From Treponema bryantii NK4A124 (GTDB lineage Bacteria; Spirochaetota; Spirochaetia; Treponematales; Treponemataceae), in assembly GCF_000421345.1 (NCBI RefSeq), contig NZ_ATWV01000009.1, positions 62,001 to 126,000 of the forward strand: 64,000 nt of DNA, read 5' to 3'. Below are positions 17,995-26,432 of the stretch, piece after piece. The position numbers and the translations under genes were made by a program. The notes beneath the pieces were generated by a model. That model saw only the letters and a list, made by a program, of their open reading frames with translations, did no database searches and had not been told where the DNA came from. How positions within the stretch are numbered: position 1 is the stretch's first letter; each line of letters opens with the position of its first letter.

Positions 17995-18034
17995 GATTCC
18001 CTCTTTTTGTTTATAATATTATAACACATTTAGA

Positions 18035-18748
18035 ATGAAAAAGCATACTTTATTATCGGATTTAGCAGTATTTTTGCTTATTATTTTCTTATTTATAGTA
18101 CCTCCTTTCTTTTCTTCTGTGCCTCTTGACGGAAGTTCACTTTTTGCAGACTGGTCTTTTCCATGGCGTCCTCTTGTTCTTGCACTTCTTTCATTTGCTC
18201 TTTTATTTTTTTATTATGATTTTCGGAGTGTCGAAAAAAATGATGTAAAAGAGTCTGCTCAAGGGATGTTTGCTTTATGGTCTAAACTAAAAGTTTTCCC
18301 CGTGATTTTTACTTTTGGGATGCTTTTTTCAGGTTCTCTTTTTATCCAGTACTTTGGCCTTGCCTTTGGGCTTGTTTCTGATGGTGTGTCTTTTAATCAT
18401 CCCCAGGGAGCCTTGCAGTGGCTTTTTTGCCTTTTGAATTTTGTATGTGCCGCCTTTTATGAAGAGGTTTTATATCGTTTTTACTTTACTGATGAATTAA
18501 AGCATCTGCTTGATCATCTGCCCGCTTCTGGATTTAAGGATAAAAGTGGTAAGTGGCTGGGCCTGCTTTGCGAGCTTCTTGGTCTCCTGTGCTTTTCTTT
18601 TGCTCATCTGTATCTGGGCTGGCTTTCGGTAATTAATGCGGCTTATGCCCATATTTTTCTCAGGCTCTGCTATAAAAAAACCGGTAAGATATGGCCGGGC
18701 TTTACTGCTCATTTTATTTACAATGTATTTTCTTTGATTTTGTTATAA
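18035..18748 (+). CDS. CPBP-family intramembrane metalloprotease
   Basis: This 237-residue protein has about six membrane helices and the three CPBP (CAAX protease/Abi) motifs: EEVLYR with the catalytic Glu pair near residue 145, a histidine in FSFAHLYLGW, and HFIYN near the C-terminus. These enzymes cleave peptides within the membrane; the substrate here is unknown. It is transcribed divergently from the PilZ operon. TATAAT lies about 20 bases upstream of the ATG, with no good ribosome-binding site. Its last 31 bases overlap the end of the convergent DUF4340 gene. Confidence 0.8.
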   Translation: MKKHTLLSDLAVFLLIIFLFIVPPFFSSVPLDGSSLFADWSFPWRPLVLALLSFALLFFYYDFRSVEKNDVKESAQGMFALWSKLKVFPVIFTFGMLFSGSLFIQYFGLAFGLVSDGVSFNHPQGALQWLFCLLNFVCAAFYEEVLYRFYFTDELKHLLDHLPASGFKDKSGKWLGLLCELLGLLCFSFAHLYLGWLSVINAAYAHIFLRLCYKKTGKIWPGFTAHFIYNVFSLILL

Positions 18749-19635
18749 GTCCAGCTGCTGATTTTTGATGCTGATGTGAAAACTGGTCTTGTGTCTTTTT
18801 GGCTTTTGTATTCTGTCAGAACAATAAAGTCATTTTCATTTTTTGATTTATAGAGCTGAATTTCAATTTCGTTTTTATTTCCTAACTCCAGATTGATTGT
18901 GATCTGAGGCTTTTCTGATGTAACTTCATTTAGTTCATCAGGGGTAAAATCCGGATAGCCCCCGTGTCTCAAATCTAAAAGCTTCTGCGGGTCTGATATA
19001 GAACTGATATGATTTTCTTCATGGTTTATGACTTGTGTACGCTGAATGTCATCTGCTTTAATTTTCCCGAGAACAACCTGGGAGATGATAAAAGGCTCTG
19101 CCCAGCTTTGTAGAGATGTTGAAAGATATTTATCAAGTGTATTATCTATTTCGTAAACCTGTGTATTTTTCTCTGTCATAAGATATCTGGATGAAAGAGA
19201 AAAATCCTGATTACCAAAAATCAGCTCGTGAAAAGAATCTTCTGTGTTATACCTCAGATGGAATTCTGTGCCGTTTGTAAGGCCAAAGGTTGATTTTTGG
19301 CTTATTTTGTCTGAAATTTTATACAAGTTACGAATTGTTGTCAGGTCTTCAAGAAGATTTTGAATACGCTCTGGCGATGCGGGAAGACTTCCTGCTGTCC
19401 AGAATTGTCCATTATTATTTATCGTAAGTGTGCCTGCTGAATCTTCTAATTCAAAGCTTGTAATTGAATCTTTGTATTTAGGATTTACAAGTGAAGTTTT
19501 TAACCTTTCCCGACTGTCTTTTGAAGTACAGCTTTTTGTAAATGACATCAGATACAGGAGGCTTAAAAATGCTGTAAGTCCGATGAGTATTTTAGTATTT
19601 TTAGTGAAATTTGAGCTATTTTTCGCGTTTAACAT
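18718..19635 (-). CDS. DUF4340-type exported subunit of a GldG-like ABC system
   Basis: This 305-residue protein has an N-terminal membrane helix followed by a beta-rich extracytoplasmic region, with ITSFELEDSAGTLTINNN and WTAGSLPASPERIQNLLEDL, as in DUF4340 proteins. These are usually encoded with GldG/ABC-2 exporters of unknown cargo, exactly the arrangement here: it overlaps the preceding permease gene by 20 bases. The 3' end overlaps the convergent CPBP gene by 31 bases. Confidence 0.7.
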   Translation of the reverse strand: MLNAKNSSNFTKNTKILIGLTAFLSLLYLMSFTKSCTSKDSRERLKTSLVNPKYKDSITSFELEDSAGTLTINNNGQFWTAGSLPASPERIQNLLEDLTTIRNLYKISDKISQKSTFGLTNGTEFHLRYNTEDSFHELIFGNQDFSLSSRYLMTEKNTQVYEIDNTLDKYLSTSLQSWAEPFIISQVVLGKIKADDIQRTQVINHEENHISSISDPQKLLDLRHGGYPDFTPDELNEVTSEKPQITINLELGNKNEIEIQLYKSKNENDFIVLTEYKSQKDTRPVFTSASKISSWTYNKIKENTL

Positions 19636-21859
19636 TCAAAATTACCCCTATAGCGATGAGTAAAAGCGGTAAAATTACAAATAGTATAATAAAGGTAACC
19701 AGACGTAATGTATTGAACTGGAGTACATCTGTAACCTTATAAAGGCTTGTGTCACGGCTTGCCCGGCTCTGCAAGGCAGCCAGCTCTTCTTCTCCATTAA
19801 GTTTTAAGAGTGCATTTGTAAGGAACTCAAAGTTGCGGTAATCTCCTGTATCACCACCTATATAGCCGTTCATAAGGGTGCTTACAAAATACTGGTCTGG
19901 AATAACGATTATGTGTGAGTATTCAGAAGAGGCTGCATTGTACAGACCTGGGAGAGAGCCCCTGATTTCTGCACCGATAATTTTTGTTGAATATTCAGAG
20001 CTGGTCTTTTTACCCTGCTGCTGGCTCAAGAGAAACGGATTTGTTTCAAAAAGCTTTTCTGGACTAGCCTTATCTTCGTCTATTGAATAGGCGGCTGGAG
20101 AAGTCAGTAAATATGGAGTTATTGTAAAAGGCTTGGAATCATCAGAATTGATTTCCAGAGGGCTTGCCCAGAAAAGTGTCATTCCCAGAGGAGCATTCTG
20201 CTGGGCCATAAGGCTTGGCCAGAGAGGATAATTTAAAAGCTGAGTTTCATTATTATCATCTGCATACATTGTAATTCGGGCGCAGGAAAGATCGCCTGTA
20301 ATTTGAGGCAGGAATCTGATGTCCCAGTTCTCTGCCATTTCAATAAGGTTTGTATGGGGAGCTGCTGTAATGTACCAGGAGTTTTCAATGTCTGTTGTAT
20401 AAGGGCTGATAGCAAGAAGAGAACCACCCCGCCCGCTTAAAATATATGCTTCAATGGCAATAGCCTGTTCAATATTGATTTCGCTGTCACCCAGGACCAG
20501 AAGCGGTCCCTGTGAATTATCGAGTTCTTCTGCAAAGGCCGGATCCTCAGTATAAAGAGGATTACAGATAAAGCCCTGGGACTGCAGCCAGGGAATTACG
20601 TAGCTGTAGTCATCTGCAAGACTGAGGCCATTTCCAACAATGATATTTACAGTGCGTGCCTGTCCTGAAAGCAGATGGTGCAGGCGACCATCAAGGTCGT
20701 ATTCGAGAGTATTTGCCGCCATGGTAAAAGGAATTGTTTCTGTGTTTCCTTCCTGTTCAATTACGATTGCAGAATAAACCGTGAGGAACTCTGTGCTTGT
20801 GCCTGAAACAGTGCGTAGCTGCTGGCTTGCAATTCCGTAATTTTCGAGCATTGTACGTACGCCGGCGTCTTTATCCGGGTCTTTAATAATAAGGCTGATT
20901 TTGCGGCTCTGGTCAACATACTCTGTAAGGAAATCTGCTACATCCCGAATCTGAGGATAAAGCTTTGCAATGGCTGACGAACGGTAGTAAGTTATTTTTA
21001 CAGGGCTTTCAATCCGGCTGATCAGAGCTTTTGTATATTTTGAGATTGAATATGTTTTGTTTTTTGAAAAATCTAAGCGGGTATACCAGCGGCTTCCGTT
21101 CAGCATAATTAGCAGACTGATTACAGGAAGAAGAATATGGCGCAGTTTCAGATTCTTGTTTAACCTTCTGCCCTTTTTTATCTGAATAAGAGTATCGCTC
21201 AAAAAGAGGAAGAAGGCTGCTGAACCTGCCAGCCAGAGAAGGTCCCGTGTATCTAAAATGCCTTTTCCAGCCGCATCAAAATGCCAGGCAAAACTCAAGC
21301 TCCTGGCAAGGCTGGTAAGAAAGTCCGGGAGATTCACGTAGACTGCAAAAAGATGGGCACTGTTGAAAATGCCAAGTATAAGGGCGCTGATTATCAGGCT
21401 TGAAACCTTGTTTGAAATTGCATTCTGAATAAAGCCGCAAAGTGAGATAACTGCCGCTCCATAAAAAAGCAGGCAGATAAGGCTTGAAAAAATCTGTCCG
21501 CCATCTGTTGTTCCAAAAAGATTTACCAGAAGAATAGCAGGCAGAAGAAGGATTATCTGAATGCAGTATAAAATCAGTCTTGTAAGGAAAACTGCTGTTT
21601 CCCGCTTGAGACTCGAAAGCGGAATAAAATCATCATATATACTAAAGTTCTGCTTATAACAAAGAGCCGGAATATTGATTATGCAGATATATGGAACTGC
21701 AGAGAAAAAAAGAATGAGGTCTGTTGTGCCACTTCCGGTAAAAAACTGCTGGCGAATAAAAAAGTTTATGGCGACGAAGACTTCATAAAGAATGGAAATG
21801 ATAATAAAGGAAGGAGTTCTGAGACTGTTTTTCAGATTATGAATGAGAAAATTTTTCAT
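19616..21859 (-). CDS. ABC-2 permease fused to GldG-like extracytoplasmic domain
   Basis: This 747-residue protein combines two parts that are often separate. Residues 1-235 form an ABC-2 type permease with about six membrane helices. After a further helix (about 242-258), a large GldG-like domain (NKTYSISKYTKALISRIESPVKITYY onward) extends to a final C-terminal helix (about 720-742). In GldG proteins the domain faces the periplasm. The partner ATPase gene lies upstream with a 4-base overlap. Cargo is unknown; the name comes from gliding bacteria and does not imply gliding here. Confidence 0.8.
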   Translation of the reverse strand: MKNFLIHNLKNSLRTPSFIIISILYEVFVAINFFIRQQFFTGSGTTDLILFFSAVPYICIINIPALCYKQNFSIYDDFIPLSSLKRETAVFLTRLILYCIQIILLLPAILLVNLFGTTDGGQIFSSLICLLFYGAAVISLCGFIQNAISNKVSSLIISALILGIFNSAHLFAVYVNLPDFLTSLARSLSFAWHFDAAGKGILDTRDLLWLAGSAAFFLFLSDTLIQIKKGRRLNKNLKLRHILLPVISLLIMLNGSRWYTRLDFSKNKTYSISKYTKALISRIESPVKITYYRSSAIAKLYPQIRDVADFLTEYVDQSRKISLIIKDPDKDAGVRTMLENYGIASQQLRTVSGTSTEFLTVYSAIVIEQEGNTETIPFTMAANTLEYDLDGRLHHLLSGQARTVNIIVGNGLSLADDYSYVIPWLQSQGFICNPLYTEDPAFAEELDNSQGPLLVLGDSEINIEQAIAIEAYILSGRGGSLLAISPYTTDIENSWYITAAPHTNLIEMAENWDIRFLPQITGDLSCARITMYADDNNETQLLNYPLWPSLMAQQNAPLGMTLFWASPLEINSDDSKPFTITPYLLTSPAAYSIDEDKASPEKLFETNPFLLSQQQGKKTSSEYSTKIIGAEIRGSLPGLYNAASSEYSHIIVIPDQYFVSTLMNGYIGGDTGDYRNFEFLTNALLKLNGEEELAALQSRASRDTSLYKVTDVLQFNTLRLVTFIILFVILPLLLIAIGVILNVKREK

Positions 21860-22599
21860 TCAGAAACTCCTTGTGTCAATTTTATAAATGCCTCTTCCAG
21901 AGACTTACTTCCAGCCTGCTTTGTAATCTCCTCTTCACTACCGCTGGCAGTAATCTTTCCATTGCTCATAATATAAAGCGAATCGCAAAGTGAGCGAACT
22001 TCCTGCAGAATATGAGTAGACATTAACACTGCCTTTGTTTTTGAAAGCTTTTTGATTAAATCTCGCATCTGCAAAATCTGTGCCGGGTCAAGCCCGCTTA
22101 CAGGCTCATCCAGAATCAGATTAGGTGGATTATGTATGATTGCCTGAGCAAAGCTTACACGCTGCTGCTGACCTTTTGAAAGAGTTTTGATTTTTTTAGA
22201 AAGCAGTTTTTCTATTGAGCATTCTTTGATTACAAGTTCGCAGGCTTCTTCTCTTTTCTCTTTTGAGATTCCGTGAGTATCTGCCGCATAACGCAGAAAA
22301 TCAAGAACCCTCATATCCTTTGGAAGCAGCGGGATTTCCGGCACGTAGCCGATATATTTCATGCAGAGTTCGGGATTTTCGTCTGTTGTAAAAGAGTTGC
22401 CATCCGGCAGGCTGATTGTAATACTGCCTGAGGTCGGAAAATGGAAACCGCAGATAGCCTTCATGATTGTTGTTTTGCCGGATCCGTTTGGGCCGAGCAG
22501 CCCGGTGATGGAGCCGTCTGAGATTGTGAGAGATACGTCGGCTGCGGCCGGGGCAGATTTTGAGGTGTAAGATTTTGAAAAATTACTTAATTCAATCAT
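21856..22599 (-). CDS. ABC exporter ATP-binding protein
   Basis: This 247-residue ATPase has Walker A GPNGSGKTT, a signature LSKGQQQR, and Walker B NLILDEPVSGLD followed by the H-loop STHI. It is the CcmA/GldA type found with ABC-2 permeases. As first gene of the three-gene operon it powers the fused permease/GldG protein at 19616-21859. A two-hairpin repeat lies upstream (22620-22673), separating it from ribonuclease Z, which is on the same strand. Confidence 0.9.
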   Translation of the reverse strand: MIELSNFSKSYTSKSAPAAADVSLTISDGSITGLLGPNGSGKTTIMKAICGFHFPTSGSITISLPDGNSFTTDENPELCMKYIGYVPEIPLLPKDMRVLDFLRYAADTHGISKEKREEACELVIKECSIEKLLSKKIKTLSKGQQQRVSFAQAIIHNPPNLILDEPVSGLDPAQILQMRDLIKKLSKTKAVLMSTHILQEVRSLCDSLYIMSNGKITASGSEEEITKQAGSKSLEEAFIKLTQGVSE

Positions 22600-22619
22600 A
22601 AAAGCTCAATAAGCATGTC

Positions 22620-22673
22620 ATGCTGAACTTGTTTCAGCATCTATTGTAAAAGATTCCGAAACAAGTTCGGAAT
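22620..22673. repeat. Pair of palindromic repeats between rnz and the ABC ATPase gene
   Basis: Two hairpins, tgctgaa/ttcagca and attccgaa/ttcggaat with loop acaag, match the unit at 4528-4603 but in the opposite order. Being downstream of rnz they could terminate it. Confidence 0.75.
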
Positions 22674-22688
22674 GACACCTTTCACCCG

Positions 22689-23615
22689 TTAATCAACGAA
22701 CGGAATCTCTATATGCATTCTGTCCTTGGAAAGCTCGGCCTTTGGCCACACTTCCCTTGCCTCGTCTAAAAGCTTCTGCAGCTCTTTGTCGGTGTAGCGA
22801 GGGCTGTAGTGAATCATGCACATACGGCGAACGTTTGCATCGCGGGCAATTGTTGCGGCCTGAACGGCTGTCATGTGCTTTTTTTCTTTTGCCTGATCTT
22901 CGAGTTCTTTTTCAAACATTCCCTCGCAAATCAAAAGGTCAGAACCGCGAACTTCATCAATAATAGAAGGCTTAAAAAGCGTATCGGTTACAAAAGAAAA
23001 CTTTCGTCCGCTGCGTTTTTCGCCCATAACATCTTCAGGCTTAACAACCTTGCCGTCCGGGGTTGTTACTTCAAAGCCCTTCTGCAAATCAGACCAGAGA
23101 GGTCCGCAGGGAACACCAAGCTCTCGCGCCTTATCCGGATGAAACTCACCTGGGCGGTCTGCTTCCTCAAGAGTATAACCTACGCAAACCTTAGTGTGAT
23201 CCAGCGGAAAGGCGCGGATGTAAAAATCCTTTCCGGAATGAACGATGCAAGGCGCGGTGATTTCCTTTACGACAATCGGATAGTTTATATACATGTCGAG
23301 CACTTTGCGGCTGGTTTCGATGTATTCCTTGATTTTCGGTGGACCGTAAATGTAAAGAGGCTCAGTTCTGTCTACCTGGCTGGAAAGCATAAGAATGCCC
23401 GGAAGCCCGGTTACGTGATCTGCGTGTGTATGAGAAACAAAAATTGCGTCGATTTTTTTCCATTTGAGATTCAGCCTCTTAAGGCTAACCTGTGTGCCCT
23501 CGCCGCCATCAAAAAGAAAAAGGTCACCCTCGCGTCGCAGCAAAACAGATGTCAAATGTCTATATGGTAAAGGCTGCATTCCCCCGCAACCCAGAATAAA
23601 AGCTTCCATGTTCAT
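22689..23615 (-). CDS. rnz: Ribonuclease Z
   Basis: RNase Z trims the 3' end of tRNA precursors that lack an encoded CCA, consistent with the tRNA-Leu in this window. The 308-residue metallo-beta-lactamase protein has the HTHADH zinc motif, the LFDGGEGTQ segment, and further ligands in FVTDTLF and MIHYSPRY. The ATG at 23615 lies exactly 6 bases after a TATTAT -10 box and has no ribosome-binding site, so the mRNA may be leaderless. It lies 36 bases after the MATE gene. Confidence 0.93.
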   Translation of the reverse strand: MNMEAFILGCGGMQPLPYRHLTSVLLRREGDLFLFDGGEGTQVSLKRLNLKWKKIDAIFVSHTHADHVTGLPGILMLSSQVDRTEPLYIYGPPKIKEYIETSRKVLDMYINYPIVVKEITAPCIVHSGKDFYIRAFPLDHTKVCVGYTLEEADRPGEFHPDKARELGVPCGPLWSDLQKGFEVTTPDGKVVKPEDVMGEKRSGRKFSFVTDTLFKPSIIDEVRGSDLLICEGMFEKELEDQAKEKKHMTAVQAATIARDANVRRMCMIHYSPRYTDKELQKLLDEAREVWPKAELSKDRMHIEIPFVD

Positions 23616-23650
23616 GAGGGTATAATAGCAGAAATCGTGGAAAAATAAAA

Positions 23651-24997
23651 CTAGTTTGAAATTTTCCTCATATACTTATTATAAAATACCACATTTGCCG
23701 CAAAGGTCAGTATCCAGCTGATTGGGTATGACAGGAAGATTGTTGCCGGTGTGTGGAACTGTGGAATCAGGAAAATTGTAAAGAGCCAGATGATGCGGAA
23801 GATGCAGGCACCGATTAGTGAAGAAATTACAGGCATAAGTGAGTGGCCGATTCCGCGGATGGAGTTTGCCATTCCGTCCATCATGCCGCAGAGGTAATAG
23901 GTTGTAAAAATTATCCAGAGGCGGCCCATACCCGCTTTTATAACTTCAGGATTTGGAGAGAAGATTCCTAAAAGCTCGTCTCCAAAGTAAAGGAAGATTG
24001 CTCCGAGAATTCCGCCAATTACGATTATGCAGCCTTGTGAAATCCAGACTATTTTTTTAATTCGGTCGGTGCGGCCGGCTCCCATGTTCTGGGAACAGAA
24101 GGTAAGACTGCCCTGGGAAAAGCCGTTCATTGCGGTATAGATAAAAGATTCAAGGTTTACTGCGGCGGCGTTTCCGGCAATTAAGGTGGCGCCAAAGCCG
24201 TTTACTGAGCTCTGAATGATTACGTTTGAAAAGCTGAACATGATTCCCTGAAAGCCCGCTGGAAGGCCGATTTTTACGATTTTTGTGAAAATCATGCGGT
24301 TTATGTGAAGTTTTCTAAGATTCAGCTTAAAATCATCCTTTTCTCTAATCAAAATGATTAGAACGGCAACTGCGGAAATGACCTGAGAAATAACTGTTGC
24401 AAGCCCTACTCCTGCTACATCCATCTTAAAGCAGATTACGAAAATCAGATTCAAAATCAGATTGATGATTCCGGCGGCAAGCAAAATGTAAAGTGGACGA
24501 CGGGTGTCGCCTTTTGCGCGGAGCAAGGCGGAACCAAAATTATAAACCATTGTGGCTGTAATTCCGCCAAAGTAAATGCGAAGATAAAGAGCTGCCAGGT
24601 TCAAAACCTCTGCCGGGGACTGCATGAATGTGAGAATCGGCTTTGCACCCAGGACACCTACAACCGTAAGAATAAGGCCGCTGTAAACCGAAACCAGAAT
24701 TGCCGTATGAACTGTATCCTGGAGCTCCTGAAATTTTTTAGCTCCAAAATAGTTTGCGGCAACTACGTTAGTTCCGACAGAAAGGCCCATAAAAAGATTA
24801 ATCAAAAGATTTACAAGAGAGCCTGTTGAGCCTACGGCAGCCAGTGAATTGTCTCCGGCAAAGCGGCCGACTACGACAACATCAGCCGCATTAAAAAGCA
24901 GCTGCAGTACACTCGAAAGAATAAGAGGAATTGAAAATTTGAGGAGCTTTGAAAAAATAGGCCCCTCGGTCATGTTTATTTGATTTGAACGGGTCAT
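23651..24997 (-). CDS. MATE-family multidrug/solute efflux protein
   Basis: MATE proteins export cationic compounds using Na+ or H+ gradients. The 448-residue protein has about twelve membrane segments in two similar halves. Typical features are PLILSSVLQLLFNAADVVVVGRFAG, GLSVGTNVVAANYFGAKK and GNAAAVNLESF-like segments. The substrate cannot be deduced. Its ATG overlaps the stop of the small upstream gene by one base. Confidence 0.9.
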   Translation of the reverse strand: MTRSNQINMTEGPIFSKLLKFSIPLILSSVLQLLFNAADVVVVGRFAGDNSLAAVGSTGSLVNLLINLFMGLSVGTNVVAANYFGAKKFQELQDTVHTAILVSVYSGLILTVVGVLGAKPILTFMQSPAEVLNLAALYLRIYFGGITATMVYNFGSALLRAKGDTRRPLYILLAAGIINLILNLIFVICFKMDVAGVGLATVISQVISAVAVLIILIREKDDFKLNLRKLHINRMIFTKIVKIGLPAGFQGIMFSFSNVIIQSSVNGFGATLIAGNAAAVNLESFIYTAMNGFSQGSLTFCSQNMGAGRTDRIKKIVWISQGCIIVIGGILGAIFLYFGDELLGIFSPNPEVIKAGMGRLWIIFTTYYLCGMMDGMANSIRGIGHSLMPVISSLIGACIFRIIWLFTIFLIPQFHTPATIFLSYPISWILTFAANVVFYNKYMRKISN

Positions 24998-25221
24998 TAA
25001 AAGATATCCAGCATGTCCTTAAAGAAATGATTTTCAATTTTTGCTTTGTTGAGAAACTCGCCTACTGAGTCATATTTCTGCTTGTCTGCAATGTCGCCAA
25101 AGACAATCCATTTACGTCCATCCGGGCTTTTGTCATAAGTTATGGTATAGGTTTTACCCTTATAGAGAAAGTCGTGAATAGTCTCGGTTTCTACAAGAAA
25201 CAGGAAATCATCTTTAGTCAT
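24997..25221 (-). CDS. Small protein of unknown function
   Basis: This 74-residue acidic/basic soluble protein begins MTKDDFLFLVETETIHD and contains a short beta-hairpin-like segment (YKGKTYTITYDKSPDGRKW). The reading frame extends upstream to a TTG at 25314, but that part is palindromic repeat sequence. The ATG at 25221 is preferred because it lies 7 bases after a good TAAAAT -10 box with a TTGCGA -35 box. That geometry implies a leaderless mRNA. It shares its last base with the MATE start. I do not recognise a family. Confidence 0.55.
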   Translation of the reverse strand: MTKDDFLFLVETETIHDFLYKGKTYTITYDKSPDGRKWIVFGDIADKQKYDSVGEFLNKAKIENHFFKDMLDIF

Positions 25222-25228
25222 TGAGTGT

Positions 25229-25257
25229 ATTTTATTGAAAATTCTAATGAGTCGCAA
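25229..25257 (-). promoter_or_regulatory. Predicted promoter of the small gene upstream of MATE
   Basis: On the minus strand, TTGCGA (25257-25252) and TAAAAT (25234-25229) are separated by 17 bases. Seven bases then separate the -10 box from the ATG. Confidence 0.55.
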
Positions 25258-25268
25258 TATAAAATGGA

Positions 25269-25346
25269 TTGCGGCTTGATAATACCAAATCAAGTCGCAA
25301 AACGAATGAGTCAAGGCTTTAAGCGATAGCGTGCCTTGACCATTCG
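25269..25346. repeat. Two adjacent imperfect hairpins
   Basis: The first hairpin (25269-25300) pairs ttgcggcttgat with atcaagtcgcaa with one mismatch. The second (25303-25346) pairs cgaatgagtcaaggc with gccttgaccattcg with one base bulged. They abut the repeat at 25346-25418, giving about 150 bases of near-continuous palindromes between two divergent genes. Confidence 0.65.
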
Positions 25347-25418
25347 GATTGCCACGTCGCTACGCTCCTCGCAATGACGTGACAATACCGTCATTGCGAG
25401 CGCAGCGAAGCAATCCAT
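25346..25418. repeat. Head-to-head pair of GCAATGACG-type repeats
   Basis: One unit (ggattgccacg to gcaatgacg, 25346-25379) is followed by an inverted unit (cgtcattgcgag to gaagcaatcc, ending 25418). The pair can form a large cruciform or RNA hairpin. It lies immediately upstream of the moxR -35 box. Confidence 0.85.
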
Positions 25419-25423
25419 TTTCA

Positions 25424-25452
25424 ATGACAACTGATATTTAATATGCTATACT
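25424..25452 (+). promoter_or_regulatory. Predicted moxR promoter, leaderless geometry
   Basis: ATGACA (25424-25429) and TATACT (25447-25452) are separated by 17 bases, with a TG one base before the -10 box. The moxR ATG begins 6 bases after the -10 box, at the expected transcription start. Confidence 0.65.
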
Positions 25453-25458
25453 TTGATT

Positions 25459-26412
25459 ATGACAAAAATACAAGAAACAGCAGATAAAATCAAAAACGAA
25501 GTTTGTCAGGTTTTCAAAGGGAATACTGACGTTGTAGATATGGTGCTTGCCTGCCTTTTTGCGGGCGGTCACGTTCTTTTGGAAGATGTTCCGGGTACAG
25601 GTAAAACAGTTCTCGCAAAAGCAGTTGCAAAGGCTTCCGGTCTTGCCTTCAGCCGTATTCAGTGTACACCGGATCTTATGCCTTCGGATGTTACGGGATC
25701 TTCTGTCTGGCTGCCGGATGCCAAGGTCTTTGAATTCCGGGCCGGCCCTGTGATGGCAAGTATTGTTCTTGTAGATGAGCTTAACCGTGCAACTCCCCGC
25801 ACCCAGTCTGCCCTGCTTGAATGTATGGCCGAAGGTCAGGTCAGTGTGGACGGTAGCCGCCACGAACTGGAAAAGCCTTTCTTTGTGCTTGCTACGGAAA
25901 ACCCTGTGGAATCAGAAGGAACCTTCCCTCTGCCGGAAGCTCAAAAAGACCGCTTTATGATGACTCTTTCTATGGGCTATCCAAATGAAGTTCAGGAAGC
26001 AGAAATCATTACTGCCCAGCGTTCACTTGTTCATCCGGTAGAAAAGGTAAAAGCGGTTGTTGAAAAAGATGATATTCTGGACGCCATGAAGGAAGCTGTA
26101 GAAATCCATGTAGATGAAGCTGTTCTTGCCTATCTGATTGCTCTTTCCCGTGCATCCCGCAACGATCTTAGAATTGCAGCCGGTATTTCTCCTCGCGGTT
26201 CTATTGCACTCTACAAGGTCTGCCAGGCTTATGCCGCTGTTCAGGGACGAACTTTTATCACTCCAGAAGATGTAAAACTGCTTGCCCTGCCTGTTTTCAG
26301 AAAGCGAATTATACTTACAAGTGATTCATTATTAAAAGGCTACAACGCAGAATCTATAATCAAAGATTTAATTGAACAGGTTCCGCTCCCGGCTTTTAAG
26401 GCCCACCTTTAA
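25459..26412 (+). CDS. MoxR-family AAA+ ATPase
   Basis: MoxR ATPases act as chaperones that help assemble or activate VWA-domain and membrane complexes, usually beside DUF58 proteins as here. The protein has Walker A DVPGTGKT, Walker B ILVDELNRA, sensor residues in LATENPVE, and a C-terminal lid with SPRGSIALYK. The ATG at 25459 is preferred over an in-frame TTG 6 bases earlier. There is no ribosome-binding site; the -10 box position suggests a leaderless mRNA. It heads the operon with the DUF58 and membrane-protein genes. Confidence 0.92.
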   Translation: MTKIQETADKIKNEVCQVFKGNTDVVDMVLACLFAGGHVLLEDVPGTGKTVLAKAVAKASGLAFSRIQCTPDLMPSDVTGSSVWLPDAKVFEFRAGPVMASIVLVDELNRATPRTQSALLECMAEGQVSVDGSRHELEKPFFVLATENPVESEGTFPLPEAQKDRFMMTLSMGYPNEVQEAEIITAQRSLVHPVEKVKAVVEKDDILDAMKEAVEIHVDEAVLAYLIALSRASRNDLRIAAGISPRGSIALYKVCQAYAAVQGRTFITPEDVKLLALPVFRKRIILTSDSLLKGYNAESIIKDLIEQVPLPAFKAHL

Positions 26413-26432
26413 TTACAGGGCGACAGTTATTT

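Noticed and set aside
19616-22599. Evidence for gliding motility from the GldG-type exporter
   Set aside because: GldG/ABC-2 systems are widespread in non-gliding bacteria, and no other gliding genes occur here.
22809-23570. A 253-codon plus-strand reading frame opposite ribonuclease Z
   Set aside because: It lies fully within rnz, has no ribosome-binding site and no family resemblance.
25269-25418. CRISPR array
   Set aside because: The units are palindromic, of different sequence and without regular unique spacers, and no cas genes are present.
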